Shown piece after piece: positions 9,689 through 20,666 of a stretch of 40,209 nucleotides of DNA (position 1 is the first letter of the stretch; the number at the start of each line of letters is the position of its first letter). A program made the translations under genes and the position numbers. A model generated the notes under the pieces. That model searched no databases. It was given only the letters and a program-made list of their open reading frames with translations, and was not told the DNA's origin. The DNA comes from Caldisalinibacter kiritimatiensis. GTDB lineage: Bacteria > Bacillota > Clostridia > Tissierellales > Caldisalinibacteraceae. The stretch covers positions 1 to 40,209 of the forward strand of contig NZ_ARZA01000091.1 in NCBI RefSeq assembly GCF_000387765.1. Direction: 5' to 3'.

Positions 9689-10960
9689 ATGTTATCAACT
9701 TTAAGGAATGCTTGGAAAATTCCTGACTTAAGAAAGAGAATCTTATTTACTTTATTAATGTTAGTTATATTTAGATTAGGAGCTAACATTCCTGTTCCTT
9801 TTATTGATAAGTCGGTAATAGCAAGTATGTTTACAGATAAAGGAGCTGGGGTGCTAGACTTCCTAGATTTAATGGCTGGGGGAGCCTTTAAAGATTTTAC
9901 GATATTTGCTTTGAACATTTATCCTTATATAACTGCATCGATCATAATGCAGCTATTAACTATTGCAATTCCTAAACTTGAGGAAATAGCGAGACAAGAT
10001 GATGGGAGAAAGAAAATAGCTCAATATACAAGATATGGAACAGTTGTGTTAGCTTTAATTCAAGCTATAGGATATAGTATAGGATTCTTTAATAAAGCGT
10101 TGATAAGTAAAGATTTCTTATCTGTTTCTGTTGTAGTAATAACATTAACAGCAGGTACAGCGTTCCTAATGTGGTTAGGAGAGCAAATTACAGATAAAGG
10201 TATAGGTAACGGTATTTCACTTATTATTTTCACAGGTATAATTTCTAGATTGCCTGGTGGAATTGCTAGAATTTATGGGCTTTTAAAAGCTGGAGAAGTA
10301 AACATTATCGAAGTACTTGTATTCTTAGTATTTGCATTGTTTATAATTGTCGGAGTTGTTGCTATACAACAAGGACAAAGAAAAATACCAGTACAGTATG
10401 CAAAAAGAGTTGTGGGAAGAAAAATGTACGGCGGACAAAGTTCTCATATACCATTAAAGGTATTAATGGCAGGAGTTATTCCTGTAATCTTTGCTCAATC
10501 AATACTTGCATTCCCACAAACATTAGCATTTTTCTTCCGTGGAGGATTTTCAGCATGGGTTAGCAAGTATTTATCAATAGCTGGTAACCCAGGAGTATGG
10601 ATATACTCAATTTTAAATGTATTATTAATTATTTTCTTCACATATTTCTATACAGCAGTACAATTTAATCCAGTTGAATATGCTAATAACTTAAAGCAAT
10701 ACGGTGGATTTATTCCTGGTATAAGACCTGGAAAGCCAACGTCAGAGTATTTAAATAGAGTTTTATCAAAAATTACTTTAGTAGGAGCTATTTCATTAGC
10801 ATTAATAGCTTCAATACCAACATTAATATTCTCATTTACAAATTTAAATATTAGATTTGGAGGTACAGCACTTCTAATTGTTGTTGGTGTTGCACTTGAA
10901 ACTATGAAACAAATTGAAGCACAAATGCTAATGAGACACTATAAAGGATTCTTGAAATAA
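9689..10960 (+). CDS. secY: Protein translocase subunit SecY
   Basis: SecY is the channel of the general secretion pathway in the inner membrane. The 423-residue product has ten hydrophobic segments by eye, the N-terminal RLGANIPVPFID region, the plug area after LDLMAGGAF, and the cytoplasmic loop QGQRKIPVQYAKRVVGR that contacts SecA and the ribosome. Length is typical. GAGGTG inside the end of rplO is its ribosome binding site. Confidence 0.97.
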   Translation: MLSTLRNAWKIPDLRKRILFTLLMLVIFRLGANIPVPFIDKSVIASMFTDKGAGVLDFLDLMAGGAFKDFTIFALNIYPYITASIIMQLLTIAIPKLEEIARQDDGRKKIAQYTRYGTVVLALIQAIGYSIGFFNKALISKDFLSVSVVVITLTAGTAFLMWLGEQITDKGIGNGISLIIFTGIISRLPGGIARIYGLLKAGEVNIIEVLVFLVFALFIIVGVVAIQQGQRKIPVQYAKRVVGRKMYGGQSSHIPLKVLMAGVIPVIFAQSILAFPQTLAFFFRGGFSAWVSKYLSIAGNPGVWIYSILNVLLIIFFTYFYTAVQFNPVEYANNLKQYGGFIPGIRPGKPTSEYLNRVLSKITLVGAISLALIASIPTLIFSFTNLNIRFGGTALLIVVGVALETMKQIEAQMLMRHYKGFLK

Positions 10961-10966
10961 ATTTAA

Positions 10967-11649
<683 letters not shown>

Positions 11650-11650
<1 letters not shown>

Positions 11651-12396
11651 TGATAATTTTAAAGACAAAAAGAGAAATAGAAAAGTTGAGAAGGGCTGGG
11701 AGGCTAGTATCTGAGACCCATGCCTTTCTTCAAAAACTTATTAAACCGGGAATAACTACTAAAGAATTAGACGAAGCGGCAGAAGAATTTATTCGCAAAC
11801 ATAAAGCTGAACCAGCATTTAAAGGATATAACGGATTTCCTGGAAGTATATGTGCATCAATTAATGAAGAAGTAGTCCATGGAATTCCTGGACTAAAAAA
11901 ATTAAAAGATGGCGATATTATTAGTATAGATATAGGAACTATAGTGGATGGTTATTATGGAGATGGTGCTAAGACCTATCCTGTCGGAAATGTGTCAGAA
12001 GATAAGTTAAAGTTGATAGAAGTAACTAAGCAAAGTTTTTATGAGGGAATAAAATATGCAAAAGTTGGATATAGGCTTTCTGACATATCCCATGCGATTC
12101 AAAAATATGTTGAAAAAAACGGATATTCTGTTGTTAGAGATTTTGTAGGACATGGAGTCGGACAGAATATGCATGAGGACCCACAGATTCCTAATTTTGG
12201 ACCACCGGGAAGAGGCCCTAGATTAAGACCAGGAATGGTTCTAGCAATTGAACCGATGGTTAATGCAGGAACATATCATGTAGAAGTTTTACAAGATAAT
12301 TGGACTGTTGTTACAAAGGATGGAAAGCCATCTGCTCACTATGAACATACGATAGCAATAACTGACGGTGAACCGCAAATATTAACTGCTTTATAA
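11650..12396 (+). CDS. map: Methionine aminopeptidase, type I
   Basis: This enzyme removes the initiator methionine from new proteins. The 248-residue product has the expected metal-ligand segments: [16 protein letters not shown] with two aspartates, [12 protein letters not shown] with a histidine, and the C-terminal IEPMVN and YEHTIAI glutamates. The ATG shares one base with the adk stop codon (TAATG). Its place between adk and infA matches other Firmicutes. Confidence 0.96.
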
Positions 12397-12410
12397 GAAG
12401 AGGTGAAATC

Positions 12411-12692
12411 ATGGAAACTACTAATGATATAGAGATTGGGCAGGTAGTTAGGTCCAAGGCTGGTAGAGATAAGGGCAGAGTATTTGTTGTTTTTGACATT
12501 ATAGATGATAAGTATGTTTTAATAGTAGATGGCGACATTAGAAAGATTAGCAAACCTAAGAAAAAGAAGATTAGGCATCTAATTGTATATAAAACAATAT
12601 TAAATGAACTAAAGAAAAAGATAATAAATAAAGAGAAGTTTAATAACGCTTATGTTAGAAGAGCATTAAGTCCATTTAATAAAGAGATATAA
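12411..12692 (+). CDS. KOW-domain RNA-binding protein
   Basis: The 93-residue product has a KOW-type RNA-binding stretch ([19 protein letters not shown], residues 7-25), a region resembling eukaryotic/archaeal L14e-type folds, and a lysine-rich tail. Similar small KOW proteins sit between map and infA in many Clostridia and Bacilli and are thought to act on the ribosome or RNA; the exact role is unknown. AAGAGGTG precedes the ATG at 12411. The call rests on the motif and the conserved position. Confidence 0.85.
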   Translation: METTNDIEIGQVVRSKAGRDKGRVFVVFDIIDDKYVLIVDGDIRKISKPKKKKIRHLIVYKTILNELKKKIINKEKFNNAYVRRALSPFNKEI

Positions 12693-12720
12693 AAAATATG
12701 AACGGAGGTTGGATTGTTTA

Positions 12721-12939
12721 ATGTCCAAAAAAGATGTTATTGAGGTAGAGGGAACTGTAGTTGAGGCTCTACCAAATGCAATGTTTAAAGTAAAATTAGA
12801 AAATGGACACGAAATTCTAGCTCACATCTCAGGTAAGCTAAGAATGAATTTTATAAGGATTTTACCAGGAGACAAGGTTACAGTAGAGTTATCACCCTAT
12901 GACTTGACTAGAGGAAGAATTACGTGGAGGAATAAGTAG
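12721..12939 (+). CDS. infA: Translation initiation factor IF-1
   Basis: IF-1 blocks the A site of the 30S subunit during initiation. The 72-residue product is a single OB fold: [20 protein letters not shown], then [32 protein letters not shown] at 12709 in the same frame overlaps the ribosome binding site CGGAGGT (12703-12709), so ATG 12721 is the start. Confidence 0.97.
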   Translation: MSKKDVIEVEGTVVEALPNAMFKVKLENGHEILAHISGKLRMNFIRILPGDKVTVELSPYDLTRGRITWRNK

Positions 12940-13095
<156 letters not shown>

Positions 13096-13115
13096 TTTTC
13101 TATTATATTTTTTAG

Positions 13116-13150
13116 TATAATTTGTATAGTATTGTTTTAGTCAATACTTT
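13116..13150 (+). promoter_or_regulatory. Candidate promoter region of the alpha operon (rpsM-rplQ)
   Basis: A perfect TATAAT lies at 13116-13121 but lacks a convincing -35 box. A second candidate pairs TTGTAT (13122-13127) with TACTTT (13145-13150) at 17 bases. The spacer contains an inverted repeat AGTATTG/CAATACT (13128-13134 with 13142-13148). A promoter is expected here because a terminator precedes it; which hexamers are used is unclear. Confidence 0.4.
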
Positions 13151-13215
13151 AAGTTAGAAACGCGGCTGCTTTATATATAAAACGAGTATCTTAGATTTAG
13201 GAGGTGTAAGTATAA

Positions 13216-13578
13216 ATGGCCAGAATTGCAGGTGTTGACTTACCAAGAGATAAAAGAGTAGAAATTGGCTTAACTTATATCTATGGTATAGGAAGATCTA
13301 CAGCAAATGAAATATTAGATAGAACAGGAATAAATCCAGATACAAGAGTTAAAGACTTAACAGAAGAAGAAGTACGTAAATTAAGAAGTGAAATTGATAA
13401 ATACACAGTTGAAGGTGACTTAAGAAGAGAAGTTGCTATGAATATTAAGAGACTAAAAGAAATCAACTGCTACAGAGGTATAAGACATAGAAGAGGACTT
13501 CCTGTTAGAGGACAAAAAACAAAGACTAATGCTAGAACTAGAAAAGGTCCTAAAAAGATAGTTGGTAAGAAAAAATAG
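13216..13578 (+). CDS. rpsM: 30S ribosomal protein S13 (uS13)
   Basis: S13 is in the 30S head and contacts P-site tRNA and L5. The 120-residue product has [21 protein letters not shown], a helix-two-turn-helix region, and the C-terminal basic tail [23 protein letters not shown] precedes the ATG. First gene of the alpha operon. Confidence 0.97.
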   Translation: MARIAGVDLPRDKRVEIGLTYIYGIGRSTANEILDRTGINPDTRVKDLTEEEVRKLRSEIDKYTVEGDLRREVAMNIKRLKEINCYRGIRHRRGLPVRGQKTKTNARTRKGPKKIVGKKK

Positions 13579-13602
13579 TAATAGCAAAGGAGGGACTTCA
13601 GG

Positions 13603-14001
13603 ATGGTAGCTAAAAGAGCGAAGAAAAGCCGTGTAAGAAGAAGAGAGCGTAAAAACATAGAAAGAGGTCAAGCACATATTAAATCAACTTTTAATAATAC
13701 AATCGTAACTTTAACAGATGTGCATGGAAATACAATTGCATGGTCAAGTGCTGGACAATTAGGATTTAAAGGTTCAAGAAAATCAACACCATATGCAGCG
13801 TCATTAGTTGCAGAAGAAGCGGCTAAGAAAGCTATGGAACATGGTTTAAAGACTGTAGAAGTTTATGTGAAAGGACCAGGAGCAGGTAGAGAAGCTGCTA
13901 TTAGGTCATTACAGGCTGCTGGTTTAGAGGTTAGTCTAATTAAAGACGTTACACCAATACCACATAACGGTTGTAGACCACCAAAACGCAGAAGAGTATA
14001 A
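13603..14001 (+). CDS. rpsK: 30S ribosomal protein S11 (uS11)
   Basis: S11 lies on the 30S platform near the Shine-Dalgarno helix. The 132-residue product has a basic N-terminal tail, [22 protein letters not shown], and ends with the conserved [26 protein letters not shown] precedes the ATG. Confidence 0.97.
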   Translation: MVAKRAKKSRVRRRERKNIERGQAHIKSTFNNTIVTLTDVHGNTIAWSSAGQLGFKGSRKSTPYAASLVAEEAAKKAMEHGLKTVEVYVKGPGAGREAAIRSLQAAGLEVSLIKDVTPIPHNGCRPPKRRRV

Positions 14002-14031
14002 AAAATAATAAAAAGTCAGGAGGTGCTAGGT

Positions 14032-14655
14032 ATGGCAAGATATACAGGACCGGTATGTAGACTTTGTCGTAGAGAAGGACAAAAGCTTTATTTAAAAGGA
14101 GAGAAATGCTATACAGATAAATGTCCAGTAACTAGAAGAAACTATGCGCCAGGACAACATGGTCAAATGAGAAAGAAATTAACTAACCACGGAATCCAAT
14201 TAAGAGAAAAACAAAAAGTACGTAGATACTATGGAGTTTCAGAGGTACAATTTAGAAAGTACTTCAAAATGGCAGATAAAATGGATGGAATTACAGGTGA
14301 AAACTTATTAAAAGTATGTGAAATGAGATTAGATAATGTTGTATATAGATTAGGACTTGCTGCATCAAGAAAAGAAGCAAGACAGCTTATCAATCATGGA
14401 CACTTCACAGTAAATGGTAAGAAGGTAGATGTTCCTTCATACTTAACATCTATAGGTGATGTTATTGAAATTAAAGATAAAAGCAAAGCTTCACCTAAGT
14501 TCAAGGGCTTAGTAGAAAGTCATAGAGGTAATGTACCTCAATGGTTAGAAGTAGATGCTGAAAATATGCAAGGTAAGATTATTGCTGAACCAAGAAGAGA
14601 AGATATAGAAATACCAATTGAAGAGCATCTAATTGTTGAGTGGTATTCTAAATAG
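14032..14655 (+). CDS. rpsD: 30S ribosomal protein S4, zinc-binding form (uS4)
   Basis: S4 starts assembly of the 30S body. The 207-residue product has a four-cysteine N-terminus (C9, C12, C26, C31), the zinc-binding version, then the S4 RNA-binding domain ([20 protein letters not shown], about residues 98-117). ATG 14032 follows AGGAGGTG; an upstream in-frame start at 14023 overlaps that site. In other bacteria S4 represses its own operon. Confidence 0.97.
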   Translation: MARYTGPVCRLCRREGQKLYLKGEKCYTDKCPVTRRNYAPGQHGQMRKKLTNHGIQLREKQKVRRYYGVSEVQFRKYFKMADKMDGITGENLLKVCEMRLDNVVYRLGLAASRKEARQLINHGHFTVNGKKVDVPSYLTSIGDVIEIKDKSKASPKFKGLVESHRGNVPQWLEVDAENMQGKIIAEPRREDIEIPIEEHLIVEWYSK

Positions 14656-14729
14656 TGCGTGATAGCATATAGATAGAATCAGCCGGCCCTCGGAAATGTA
14701 TTAAAAGGCCTTTAAGGAGGGTTAAATTA

Positions 14730-15677
14730 ATGATTGAAATAGAAAAGCCAAGAATTAATATCGTTGAGCAAAGTGAAGATAATACCTATGGTAAATTTGT
14801 AGTAGAGCCTTTAGAAAGAGGTTACGCTACAACTTTAGGAAATACACTTAGACGAGTGTTACTTTCATCATTACCAGGTGCTGCAGTTACTTCTATAAAA
14901 ATCCAAGGGGTACTACATGAGTTTTCTACAATCCCTGGAGTTTTAGAAGATGTGTCTGAAATCATATTAAATATTAAAGACATTGCGGCTATAATGCATA
15001 CAGATGAACCTGTTAGTTTAAGAATTGAAGCTAAAGGACCTTGCGATGTAAAAGCAGGAGATATAATATCTGGTCCTGATGTGGAGATTCTTAATAAGGA
15101 CTTACACATAGCTACTCTTGAAGAAGATGCAGAATTTTTAATGGAAATGGAAATGGAAAAAGGTAGAGGCTATGTGTCAGCAGAAAGGAATAAAAAAGAA
15201 GACCAACCAATAGGAGTTATTCCAATAGACTCTATATATACTCCTGTTAAGAAAGTTAATTTCTCTGTAGAAAATACAAGAGTAGGAAATGTTACTGATT
15301 ATGATAAATTGATACTAGAAGTTTGGACGGATGGAACTATTAAGCCAGATGAAGCTGTTTCACTAGGCTCAAAAATTGTTAATGAGCATCTTAATTTGTT
15401 TATTAACTTAACTGAGCATGTAAGTGAAGTAGAAATAATGGTTGAAAAAGAAGAGGACGAAAAAGAAAAAGTTCTAGAAATGACTATTGAAGAGCTAGAT
15501 TTATCTGTAAGGTCTTACAACTGTCTTAAGAGAGCAGGTATTAATACAGTTGAAGAACTAACTCATAAGACTGAAGAAGACATGATGAAAGTTAGAAACC
15601 TAGGTAAGAAATCCCTTGAAGAAGTTAAAAATAAGCTTGCAGAATTAGGACTAAGCTTGAAGAAAAGTGAAGAGTAA
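14730..15677 (+). CDS. rpoA: RNA polymerase alpha subunit
   Basis: The alpha dimer scaffolds RNA polymerase assembly and its C-terminal domain binds UP elements and activators. The 315-residue product has the N-terminal assembly domain ([20 protein letters not shown], about residues 31-50), an acidic linker near residue 235-250, and a C-terminal domain with [22 protein letters not shown] precedes the ATG. A 74-base gap separates it from rpsD. Confidence 0.98.
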   Translation: MIEIEKPRINIVEQSEDNTYGKFVVEPLERGYATTLGNTLRRVLLSSLPGAAVTSIKIQGVLHEFSTIPGVLEDVSEIILNIKDIAAIMHTDEPVSLRIEAKGPCDVKAGDIISGPDVEILNKDLHIATLEEDAEFLMEMEMEKGRGYVSAERNKKEDQPIGVIPIDSIYTPVKKVNFSVENTRVGNVTDYDKLILEVWTDGTIKPDEAVSLGSKIVNEHLNLFINLTEHVSEVEIMVEKEEDEKEKVLEMTIEELDLSVRSYNCLKRAGINTVEELTHKTEEDMMKVRNLGKKSLEEVKNKLAELGLSLKKSEE

Positions 15678-15704
15678 AAGAAGAGCTAAAGGGAGGGATA
15701 TAGG

Positions 15705-16046
15705 ATGGCAATGCATAGAAAGCTTGGACGTACTACAGACCACAGAGTAGCTATGTTAAGAAACTTAGTTACAAGCTTATTAAAAAATGGTAGAATAAAG
15801 ACTACACAAGCTAAGGCTAAAGAAGTTAGACGATTAGCAGAAAAAATGATTACTCTTGGAAAAAGAGGAGACTTACATGCTAGACGTCAAGCATTAGCAT
15901 ACATTTATGATGAAAGTGTTGTAAAAACTTTATTTGATGAAATTGCTCCAAAATATGAAGAAAGAAATGGTGGATACACAAGAATCATGAAATTAGGACC
16001 TCGTAGAGGTGACGGAGCTGAAATGGTTATAATAGAATTAGTTTAG
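15705..16046 (+). CDS. rplQ: 50S ribosomal protein L17 (bL17)
   Basis: L17 sits near the tunnel exit. The 113-residue product begins [21 protein letters not shown] and ends with the [24 protein letters not shown] pattern, both typical. AGGGAGGGA precedes the ATG. It closes the alpha operon and is followed by a terminator. Confidence 0.97.
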   Translation: MAMHRKLGRTTDHRVAMLRNLVTSLLKNGRIKTTQAKAKEVRRLAEKMITLGKRGDLHARRQALAYIYDESVVKTLFDEIAPKYEERNGGYTRIMKLGPRRGDGAEMVIIELV

Positions 16047-16054
16047 TGCAGAAA

Positions 16055-16091
16055 GGGGATTAAGCTATATTTAGACTTAGTCCCCGTTTTT
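16055..16091 (+). terminator. Terminator of the alpha operon
   Basis: A 10-bp stem with one wobble (GGGGATTAAG at 16055-16064, CTTAGTCCCC at 16076-16085) is followed by GTTTTT. It lies nine bases after rplQ. Confidence 0.88.
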
Positions 16092-16100
16092 ATGATTTAA

Positions 16101-16129
16101 TTGACTCACAAAGTATAAAATACTACAAT
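16101..16129 (+). promoter_or_regulatory. Promoter P1 upstream of the ECF transporter genes
   Basis: TTGACT (16101-16106) and TACAAT (16124-16129) are exactly 17 bases apart, just after the alpha operon terminator. Confidence 0.65.
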
Positions 16130-16145
16130 AGATTATAATTGTTTA

Positions 16146-16174
16146 TTGCTAATATATGCGATAATTAGTATAAT
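16146..16174 (+). promoter_or_regulatory. Promoter P2 upstream of the ECF transporter genes
   Basis: TTGCTA (16146-16151) and a perfect TATAAT (16169-16174) are 17 bases apart. It is closer to ecfA1 than P1; the two may work in tandem. Confidence 0.6.
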
Positions 16175-16258
16175 GTTTATTAGTGAATGAATTACATTTA
16201 TATTATATTTAAGTACTATAAAATTAAGTATAGATTTCCTGCTAAAAAGAGGGATAAT

Positions 16259-17089
16259 ATGGATAACGCTATTATAAAAGTTGATAATGTTACATTTCAA
16301 TATTCAAATGGAGAGAATGAAAAAGTACCAGCTTTAAAAAATGTAAGTTTAGAAGTAAAAAGAGGAGAGTTTTTAGTAGTTTTAGGCCATAACGGGTCAG
16401 GAAAGTCAACATTAGCTAAACTCATGAATAGTTTGCTTGTTCCTACAAAGGGAAAAGTTTTTGTAAATGGTATGGATACAACGGATGAAGATAAAATATG
16501 GGAAGTTAGGCAGACTGCAGGAATGGTTTTTCAAAATCCAGACAATCAGCTAGTAGCTACGATTGTAGAAGAAGATGTTGCTTTTGGACCTGAAAATCAA
16601 GGTGTAGAGCCTAAAGAGATAAGGCGAAGAGTAGATGAAGCATTAGAAGTAGTAGAAATGCAACAATATAAAAAACATGCACCTCATCTGTTATCTGGAG
16701 GACAGAAACAGAGAGTGGCAATAGCAGGTGTATTAGCAATGAAACCTGAGTGTATTATTTTAGATGAGCCGACTGCTATGTTGGACCCATCAGGTAGAAG
16801 AGAAGTTATGAATACAATAAAAAAGTTGAATGAAGAAGAAAATAAGACTATTGTTCATATAACTCATTATATGGATGAAGCAGTAGAGGCAGATAGAATA
16901 ATAGTAATGGAGCAAGGTGAAATTGTACTTGAAGGGACACCAAGAGAGGTTTTTAGTGAGGTTGAAAAAATAAAAGAGTTGGGATTAGATGTACCTCAGG
17001 TCACTGAATTAGCGTATAAGCTTAGAAAAGAAGGTTATCAGATACCAAAGGATATATTAACCGTTGAGGAATTGGTGAGTGTAATATGA
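16259..17089 (+). CDS. ecfA1: ECF transporter ATPase EcfA1
   Basis: EcfA1 is one of two ATPases powering energy-coupling-factor transporters, which import vitamins and metals through exchangeable S subunits. The 276-residue product has Walker [10 protein letters not shown], a Q-loop [10 protein letters not shown] typical of ECF ATPases, the signature LSGGQKQR, and Walker [16 protein letters not shown] 16259 gives the normal N-terminus; the frame is open 72 bases further upstream but without a binding site. It overlaps ecfA2 by four bases (ATGA). No substrate-binding S subunit is present, so the module is probably shared. Confidence 0.96.
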   Translation: MDNAIIKVDNVTFQYSNGENEKVPALKNVSLEVKRGEFLVVLGHNGSGKSTLAKLMNSLLVPTKGKVFVNGMDTTDEDKIWEVRQTAGMVFQNPDNQLVATIVEEDVAFGPENQGVEPKEIRRRVDEALEVVEMQQYKKHAPHLLSGGQKQRVAIAGVLAMKPECIILDEPTAMLDPSGRREVMNTIKKLNEEENKTIVHITHYMDEAVEADRIIVMEQGEIVLEGTPREVFSEVEKIKELGLDVPQVTELAYKLRKEGYQIPKDILTVEELVSVI

Positions 17090-17949
17090 CAATATTGATA
17101 AATAACTTAACATATATATATAATCCAGGTAGTCCATTTGAAACTAAAGCTTTAGATAATGTCAATTTACAAATCAATGACGGAGAATTTGTGGGTTTAA
17201 TCGGACATACAGGTTCAGGTAAATCAACTTTAATACAACACCTAAATGGTTTAATAAAACCTACATCGGGGAAAATAGAAATAGATGGAGTTGACATAAC
17301 TTCAAAAGGTGTAAAGCTTAAGACGATTAGACAGAAGGTAGGACTGGTGTTTCAATATCCGGAGCACCAACTGTTTGAAGAAACAGTATATAAGGATATT
17401 GCATTTGGTCCACAAAACTTAGGTCTATCAGAAAAACAAATAGATGAACGTGTAAAAGAAGCTATGGAATTAGTTGGTCTTGATTTTAAGCTAGTTAAAG
17501 ATAGATCACCTTTTGAATTAAGTGGAGGTCAGAGAAGAAGAGTAGCAATAGCAGGTGTATTAGCGATGAAACCTGAAGTCCTAATTCTTGACGAACCTAC
17601 CGCAGGATTAGACCCAAGGGGTAGAGATGAAATATTAGGTCAAATAAAAGAATTGCACGAAAAGCATAACATGACAATAATACTTGTTTCACATAGTATG
17701 GAAGACATTGCAAGATTAGTTGATAAAATTATTGTAATGAATAAAGGGAAAGTAGCAATGGTAGGTAAGCCTCGTGAAATATTTAAACGAGTAGATGAAC
17801 TGGAAGAATTAGGATTAGGCGTTCCACAGATTACTTATTTTATGAGAGAATTAAAAAAACAAGGTAAAGATATATCAGAAGTTGTGTTGACTGTTGATGA
17901 GGCTAAGGAAGAAATTTTAAGGTATTTAAGGGGAAATAAGAATGCTTAA
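17086..17949 (+). CDS. ecfA2: ECF transporter ATPase EcfA2
   Basis: This is the second ATPase of the ECF module, forming a heterodimer with EcfA1. The 287-residue product has Walker [11 protein letters not shown]-loop [15 protein letters not shown], signature LSGGQRRR and Walker [13 protein letters not shown]. It starts inside the last codons of ecfA1 and overlaps ecfT by eight bases, indicating tight translational coupling. Confidence 0.96.
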   Translation: MTILINNLTYIYNPGSPFETKALDNVNLQINDGEFVGLIGHTGSGKSTLIQHLNGLIKPTSGKIEIDGVDITSKGVKLKTIRQKVGLVFQYPEHQLFEETVYKDIAFGPQNLGLSEKQIDERVKEAMELVGLDFKLVKDRSPFELSGGQRRRVAIAGVLAMKPEVLILDEPTAGLDPRGRDEILGQIKELHEKHNMTIILVSHSMEDIARLVDKIIVMNKGKVAMVGKPREIFKRVDELEELGLGVPQITYFMRELKKQGKDISEVVLTVDEAKEEILRYLRGNKNA

Positions 17950-18742
17950 AGATATAACAATAGGACAATATTTTCCAGGTGAAACTATAATACATAAATT
18001 AGATCCAAGGGTTAAGATACTTATTACTTTTTTATTTATAATTTCATTATTTTTTATAGATAGTTTTTTACCTTATGTTTTTGTAGTAGCTTTTATAATG
18101 AGTGCTATTGCATTATCAAAAGTGCCACTGAAATATATATTAAAAGGTCTTAAACCCTTAATGATTATAATATTTATTACCTTTGCTATAAACGTTTTTA
18201 TGACCAGTGGTGAGGTTATATTTGAGTTAGGTCCATTGGATGTTACTAAAGAAGGTCTTTATCAAGCTACGTTTATGGCACTAAGATTAATATTTTTAAT
18301 AGTAGGAACGTCTTTACTTACTCTGACTACATCTCCTATATTGCTAACTGATGGCATAGAGAAGCTTTTAAATCCTTTTAAGAAAATTGGTGTACCAGCA
18401 CATGAATTAGCTATGATGATGACAATTGCATTAAGGTTTATACCTACTTTACTTGAGGAAACTGATAAAATTATGAAGGCTCAAAAGGCTAGAGGAGCAG
18501 ATTTTGAGAGTGGTAATGTATTAAATAGAGCTAAAAGCTTAGTTCCATTATTAGTACCATTGTTCATAAGTGCCTTTAGAAGAGCAGATGAGCTAGCAAT
18601 GGCAATGGAAGCTAGATGTTACAGAGGCGGAGATAATAGAACTAGAATGAGACAACTTGCTATGTCTAGAAGAGACTATATTGCCTTAAGTATAACAGGT
18701 ATTTTAATTGCTATAATAATATTTAGTAGATATTTTATGTAG
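17942..18742 (+). CDS. ecfT: ECF transporter transmembrane subunit EcfT
   Basis: EcfT couples the ATPases to the S subunit in the membrane. The 266-residue product has several hydrophobic segments in the N-terminal half, and the two coupling-helix motifs that bind the ATPases, AQKARG (about residue 180) and EARCYRGG (about residue 220). It begins within the end of ecfA2. Confidence 0.95.
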   Translation: MLKDITIGQYFPGETIIHKLDPRVKILITFLFIISLFFIDSFLPYVFVVAFIMSAIALSKVPLKYILKGLKPLMIIIFITFAINVFMTSGEVIFELGPLDVTKEGLYQATFMALRLIFLIVGTSLLTLTTSPILLTDGIEKLLNPFKKIGVPAHELAMMMTIALRFIPTLLEETDKIMKAQKARGADFESGNVLNRAKSLVPLLVPLFISAFRRADELAMAMEARCYRGGDNRTRMRQLAMSRRDYIALSITGILIAIIIFSRYFM

Positions 18743-18751
18743 GTGTATAAT

Positions 18752-19507
18752 ATGAGGAACATAAAGCTAACAATAGAATACGATGGAACGAGATTTTATG
18801 GGTGGCAGAAGCAACCTAATGTTATTACGGTTCAAGAAGAGATAGAGAAAGCAATAAATAAAATCACAGGAGAAGAGATTAAGATAATAGGAGCAGGGAG
18901 AACTGATAGAGGTGTACATGCGAAAGCACAAGTTGCTAACTTTAATACTGCTTCAAGAATACCAGCAGATAGGATAAAATTTGCATTAAACAGCCAATTA
19001 CCAGAGGACATATCTATAAAAGAATCAGAAGAAGTAGGTGAAGATTTTCATTCTAGATATAGTGCTGTAGGTAAAGAATATAGATATTTAGTATATAATA
19101 ATAAAACAAGAAGTCCGCTACTTAGGAATTATGCGTATTATGTTCCATATAAGTTAGATGTTGAAAATATTAAGGCAGCGAGTAAGTACTTCATAGACAC
19201 CTATGACTTTAAAGGCTTTATGTCATCAGGAAGCTCTGTTAAGGATACTGTAAGAACTATATATGATTTTTCGGTATTAAAAAAAGATTCAACAATTGAG
19301 TTTAGAATAAAAGGAAATGGCTTTCTTTATAATATGGTAAGAATAATAGTGGGGACTTTGATTGAAGTAGGTAATAATAAGATAAAGGTAGAAGATATTC
19401 CTAATATAATAAAGTCAAAGGATAGAAGTAATGCAGGACATACAGCATTACCTCAAGGACTTTACTTATATAGGGTTTACTATAATAATAGTGAGATAAG
19501 AAAGTAA
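18752..19507 (+). CDS. truA: tRNA pseudouridine(38-40) synthase
   Basis: TruA converts uridines 38-40 of tRNA anticodon arms to pseudouridine. The 251-residue product starts MRNIKLTIEYDGTRFYGWQ and contains the catalytic segment GAGRTDRGVHAKAQVANF with the active-site aspartate. The ATG at 18752 is preferred to a GTG at 18743 because AGGTG lies just before it. It follows ecfT by nine bases, as in Bacillus. Confidence 0.95.
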   Translation: MRNIKLTIEYDGTRFYGWQKQPNVITVQEEIEKAINKITGEEIKIIGAGRTDRGVHAKAQVANFNTASRIPADRIKFALNSQLPEDISIKESEEVGEDFHSRYSAVGKEYRYLVYNNKTRSPLLRNYAYYVPYKLDVENIKAASKYFIDTYDFKGFMSSGSSVKDTVRTIYDFSVLKKDSTIEFRIKGNGFLYNMVRIIVGTLIEVGNNKIKVEDIPNIIKSKDRSNAGHTALPQGLYLYRVYYNNSEIRK

Positions 19508-19539
19508 ATAATTGTATTTACTAATAATTAGGGAATGTC

Positions 19540-19568
19540 TTGACACGCTAGGCTCCATGTATTACAAT
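19540..19568 (+). promoter_or_regulatory. Promoter of rplM-rpsI (sigma-A type)
   Basis: A consensus TTGACA (19540-19545) and a near-consensus TACAAT (19563-19568) are exactly 17 bases apart. It lies in the truA-rplM gap and precedes the structured leader. Confidence 0.85.
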
Positions 19569-19579
19569 ATATAAGAGTG

Positions 19580-19640
19580 TAGGCTAATAAAATCCACTAG
19601 CCCCGGATTTTATAATAGATACAAGTTAGTACTACTGCTG
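19580..19640 (+). promoter_or_regulatory. L13-leader-like structured RNA before rplM
   Basis: An 8-bp stem TAAAATCC/GGATTTTA (19588-19595 with 19605-19612) has TAGCC (19598-19602) in its loop, complementary to GGCTA just upstream (19582-19586). This makes an H-type pseudoknot possible. The position matches the L13 leader family described upstream of rplM in Firmicutes, thought to bind L13. The family assignment is from memory and position, not a covariance-model search. Confidence 0.7.
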
Positions 19641-19658
19641 TGATAAGGAGGGAAAAGA

Positions 19659-20087
19659 ATGAAAAGCTATATAGCAAAGCCAAATGAAGTAGAGAGAAAA
19701 TGGTATATAGTAGACGCAGAAGGTAAAACACTAGGTAGACTTGCTTCAGAAATAGCAAAAATATTAAGAGGAAAACATAAACCAACTTACACTCCACATG
19801 TAGATTGTGGTGACCATGTAATAGTAATAAATGCAGAAAAAGCTGTTTTAACAGGTAAAAAGTTAGAGCAAAAATTATACAGATACCACACAGGATATCC
19901 AGGTGGTTTAAGAGAAATACCTTATAAAAAATTAATGGCTGAAAAGCCTGAACTAGCTATTGAAGCAGCAGTTAAGGGAATGCTTCCAAAGAATAAGCTA
20001 GGAAGAAAAATGATGCGTAAATTAAGAGTATATAGAGGAGCAGAACATAATCATGATGCTCAAAAACCTGAAGTTTACGAAATATAA
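19659..20087 (+). CDS. rplM: 50S ribosomal protein L13 (uL13)
   Basis: L13 is an early large-subunit assembly protein. The 142-residue product has [29 protein letters not shown] at its start and a C-terminal [21 protein letters not shown]. The ATG follows AAGGAGGGA. It heads a two-gene operon with rpsI and probably binds the leader upstream, by inference. Confidence 0.97.
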   Translation: MKSYIAKPNEVERKWYIVDAEGKTLGRLASEIAKILRGKHKPTYTPHVDCGDHVIVINAEKAVLTGKKLEQKLYRYHTGYPGGLREIPYKKLMAEKPELAIEAAVKGMLPKNKLGRKMMRKLRVYRGAEHNHDAQKPEVYEI

Positions 20088-20110
20088 TGCTTAGGAAGGG
20101 AGGACTATAA

Positions 20111-20503
20111 GTGGCTAAAGTTCAATACTACGGAACAGGTAGAAGAAAAAAGTCAGTAGCTAGGGTTAGATTAGTACCAGGGTCAGGAAATATAACTGTA
20201 AATAAAAGAGACCTTGATGAATATTTTGATTTAGAAACATTAAAAGTGCAAGTTAAAGAGCCTCTAATCATTACAGACACAATTGATAAATATGATGTAC
20301 TTGTAAATGTAAATGGAGGAGGATTTACAGGTCAAGCTGGAGCTATCAAGCACGGAATTTCTAGAGCATTACTTAAAGCTGACAGCGAATTAAGACCTAT
20401 ATTAAAGAAAGCTGGTTTCTTAACTAGAGACCCAAGAATGAAAGAAAGGAAAAAATACGGACTTAAAAAAGCAAGACGTGCACCACAATTCTCAAAAAGA
20501 TAA
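20111..20503 (+). CDS. rpsI: 30S ribosomal protein S9 (uS9)
   Basis: S9 reaches its C-terminal tail to the P-site tRNA. The 130-residue product has [20 protein letters not shown] near the start and the invariant tail RRAPQFSKR. It starts with GTG at 20111, after AAGGGAGGA. Confidence 0.97.
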   Translation: MAKVQYYGTGRRKKSVARVRLVPGSGNITVNKRDLDEYFDLETLKVQVKEPLIITDTIDKYDVLVNVNGGGFTGQAGAIKHGISRALLKADSELRPILKKAGFLTRDPRMKERKKYGLKKARRAPQFSKR

Positions 20504-20529
20504 TGTTGCATGTACTTATATATATGTGG

Positions 20530-20561
20530 AAAAAACACTGGAGTTACTCCAGTGTTTTTTT
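20530..20561 (+). terminator. Terminator of rplM-rpsI
   Basis: A perfect 14-bp stem (20530-20543 with 20547-20560) closes a TTA loop and ends in seven T residues. It lies 26 bases after rpsI. Confidence 0.93.
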
Positions 20562-20666
20562 GTGCTCTGTAATATTGCAAATGAAATTTGAATATTGTTA
20601 TTATAGAGTCTTTTATTCAATAAATAGATAGTATTATTTTTTGTTTTAAAACATAGGGGGAGTTCA

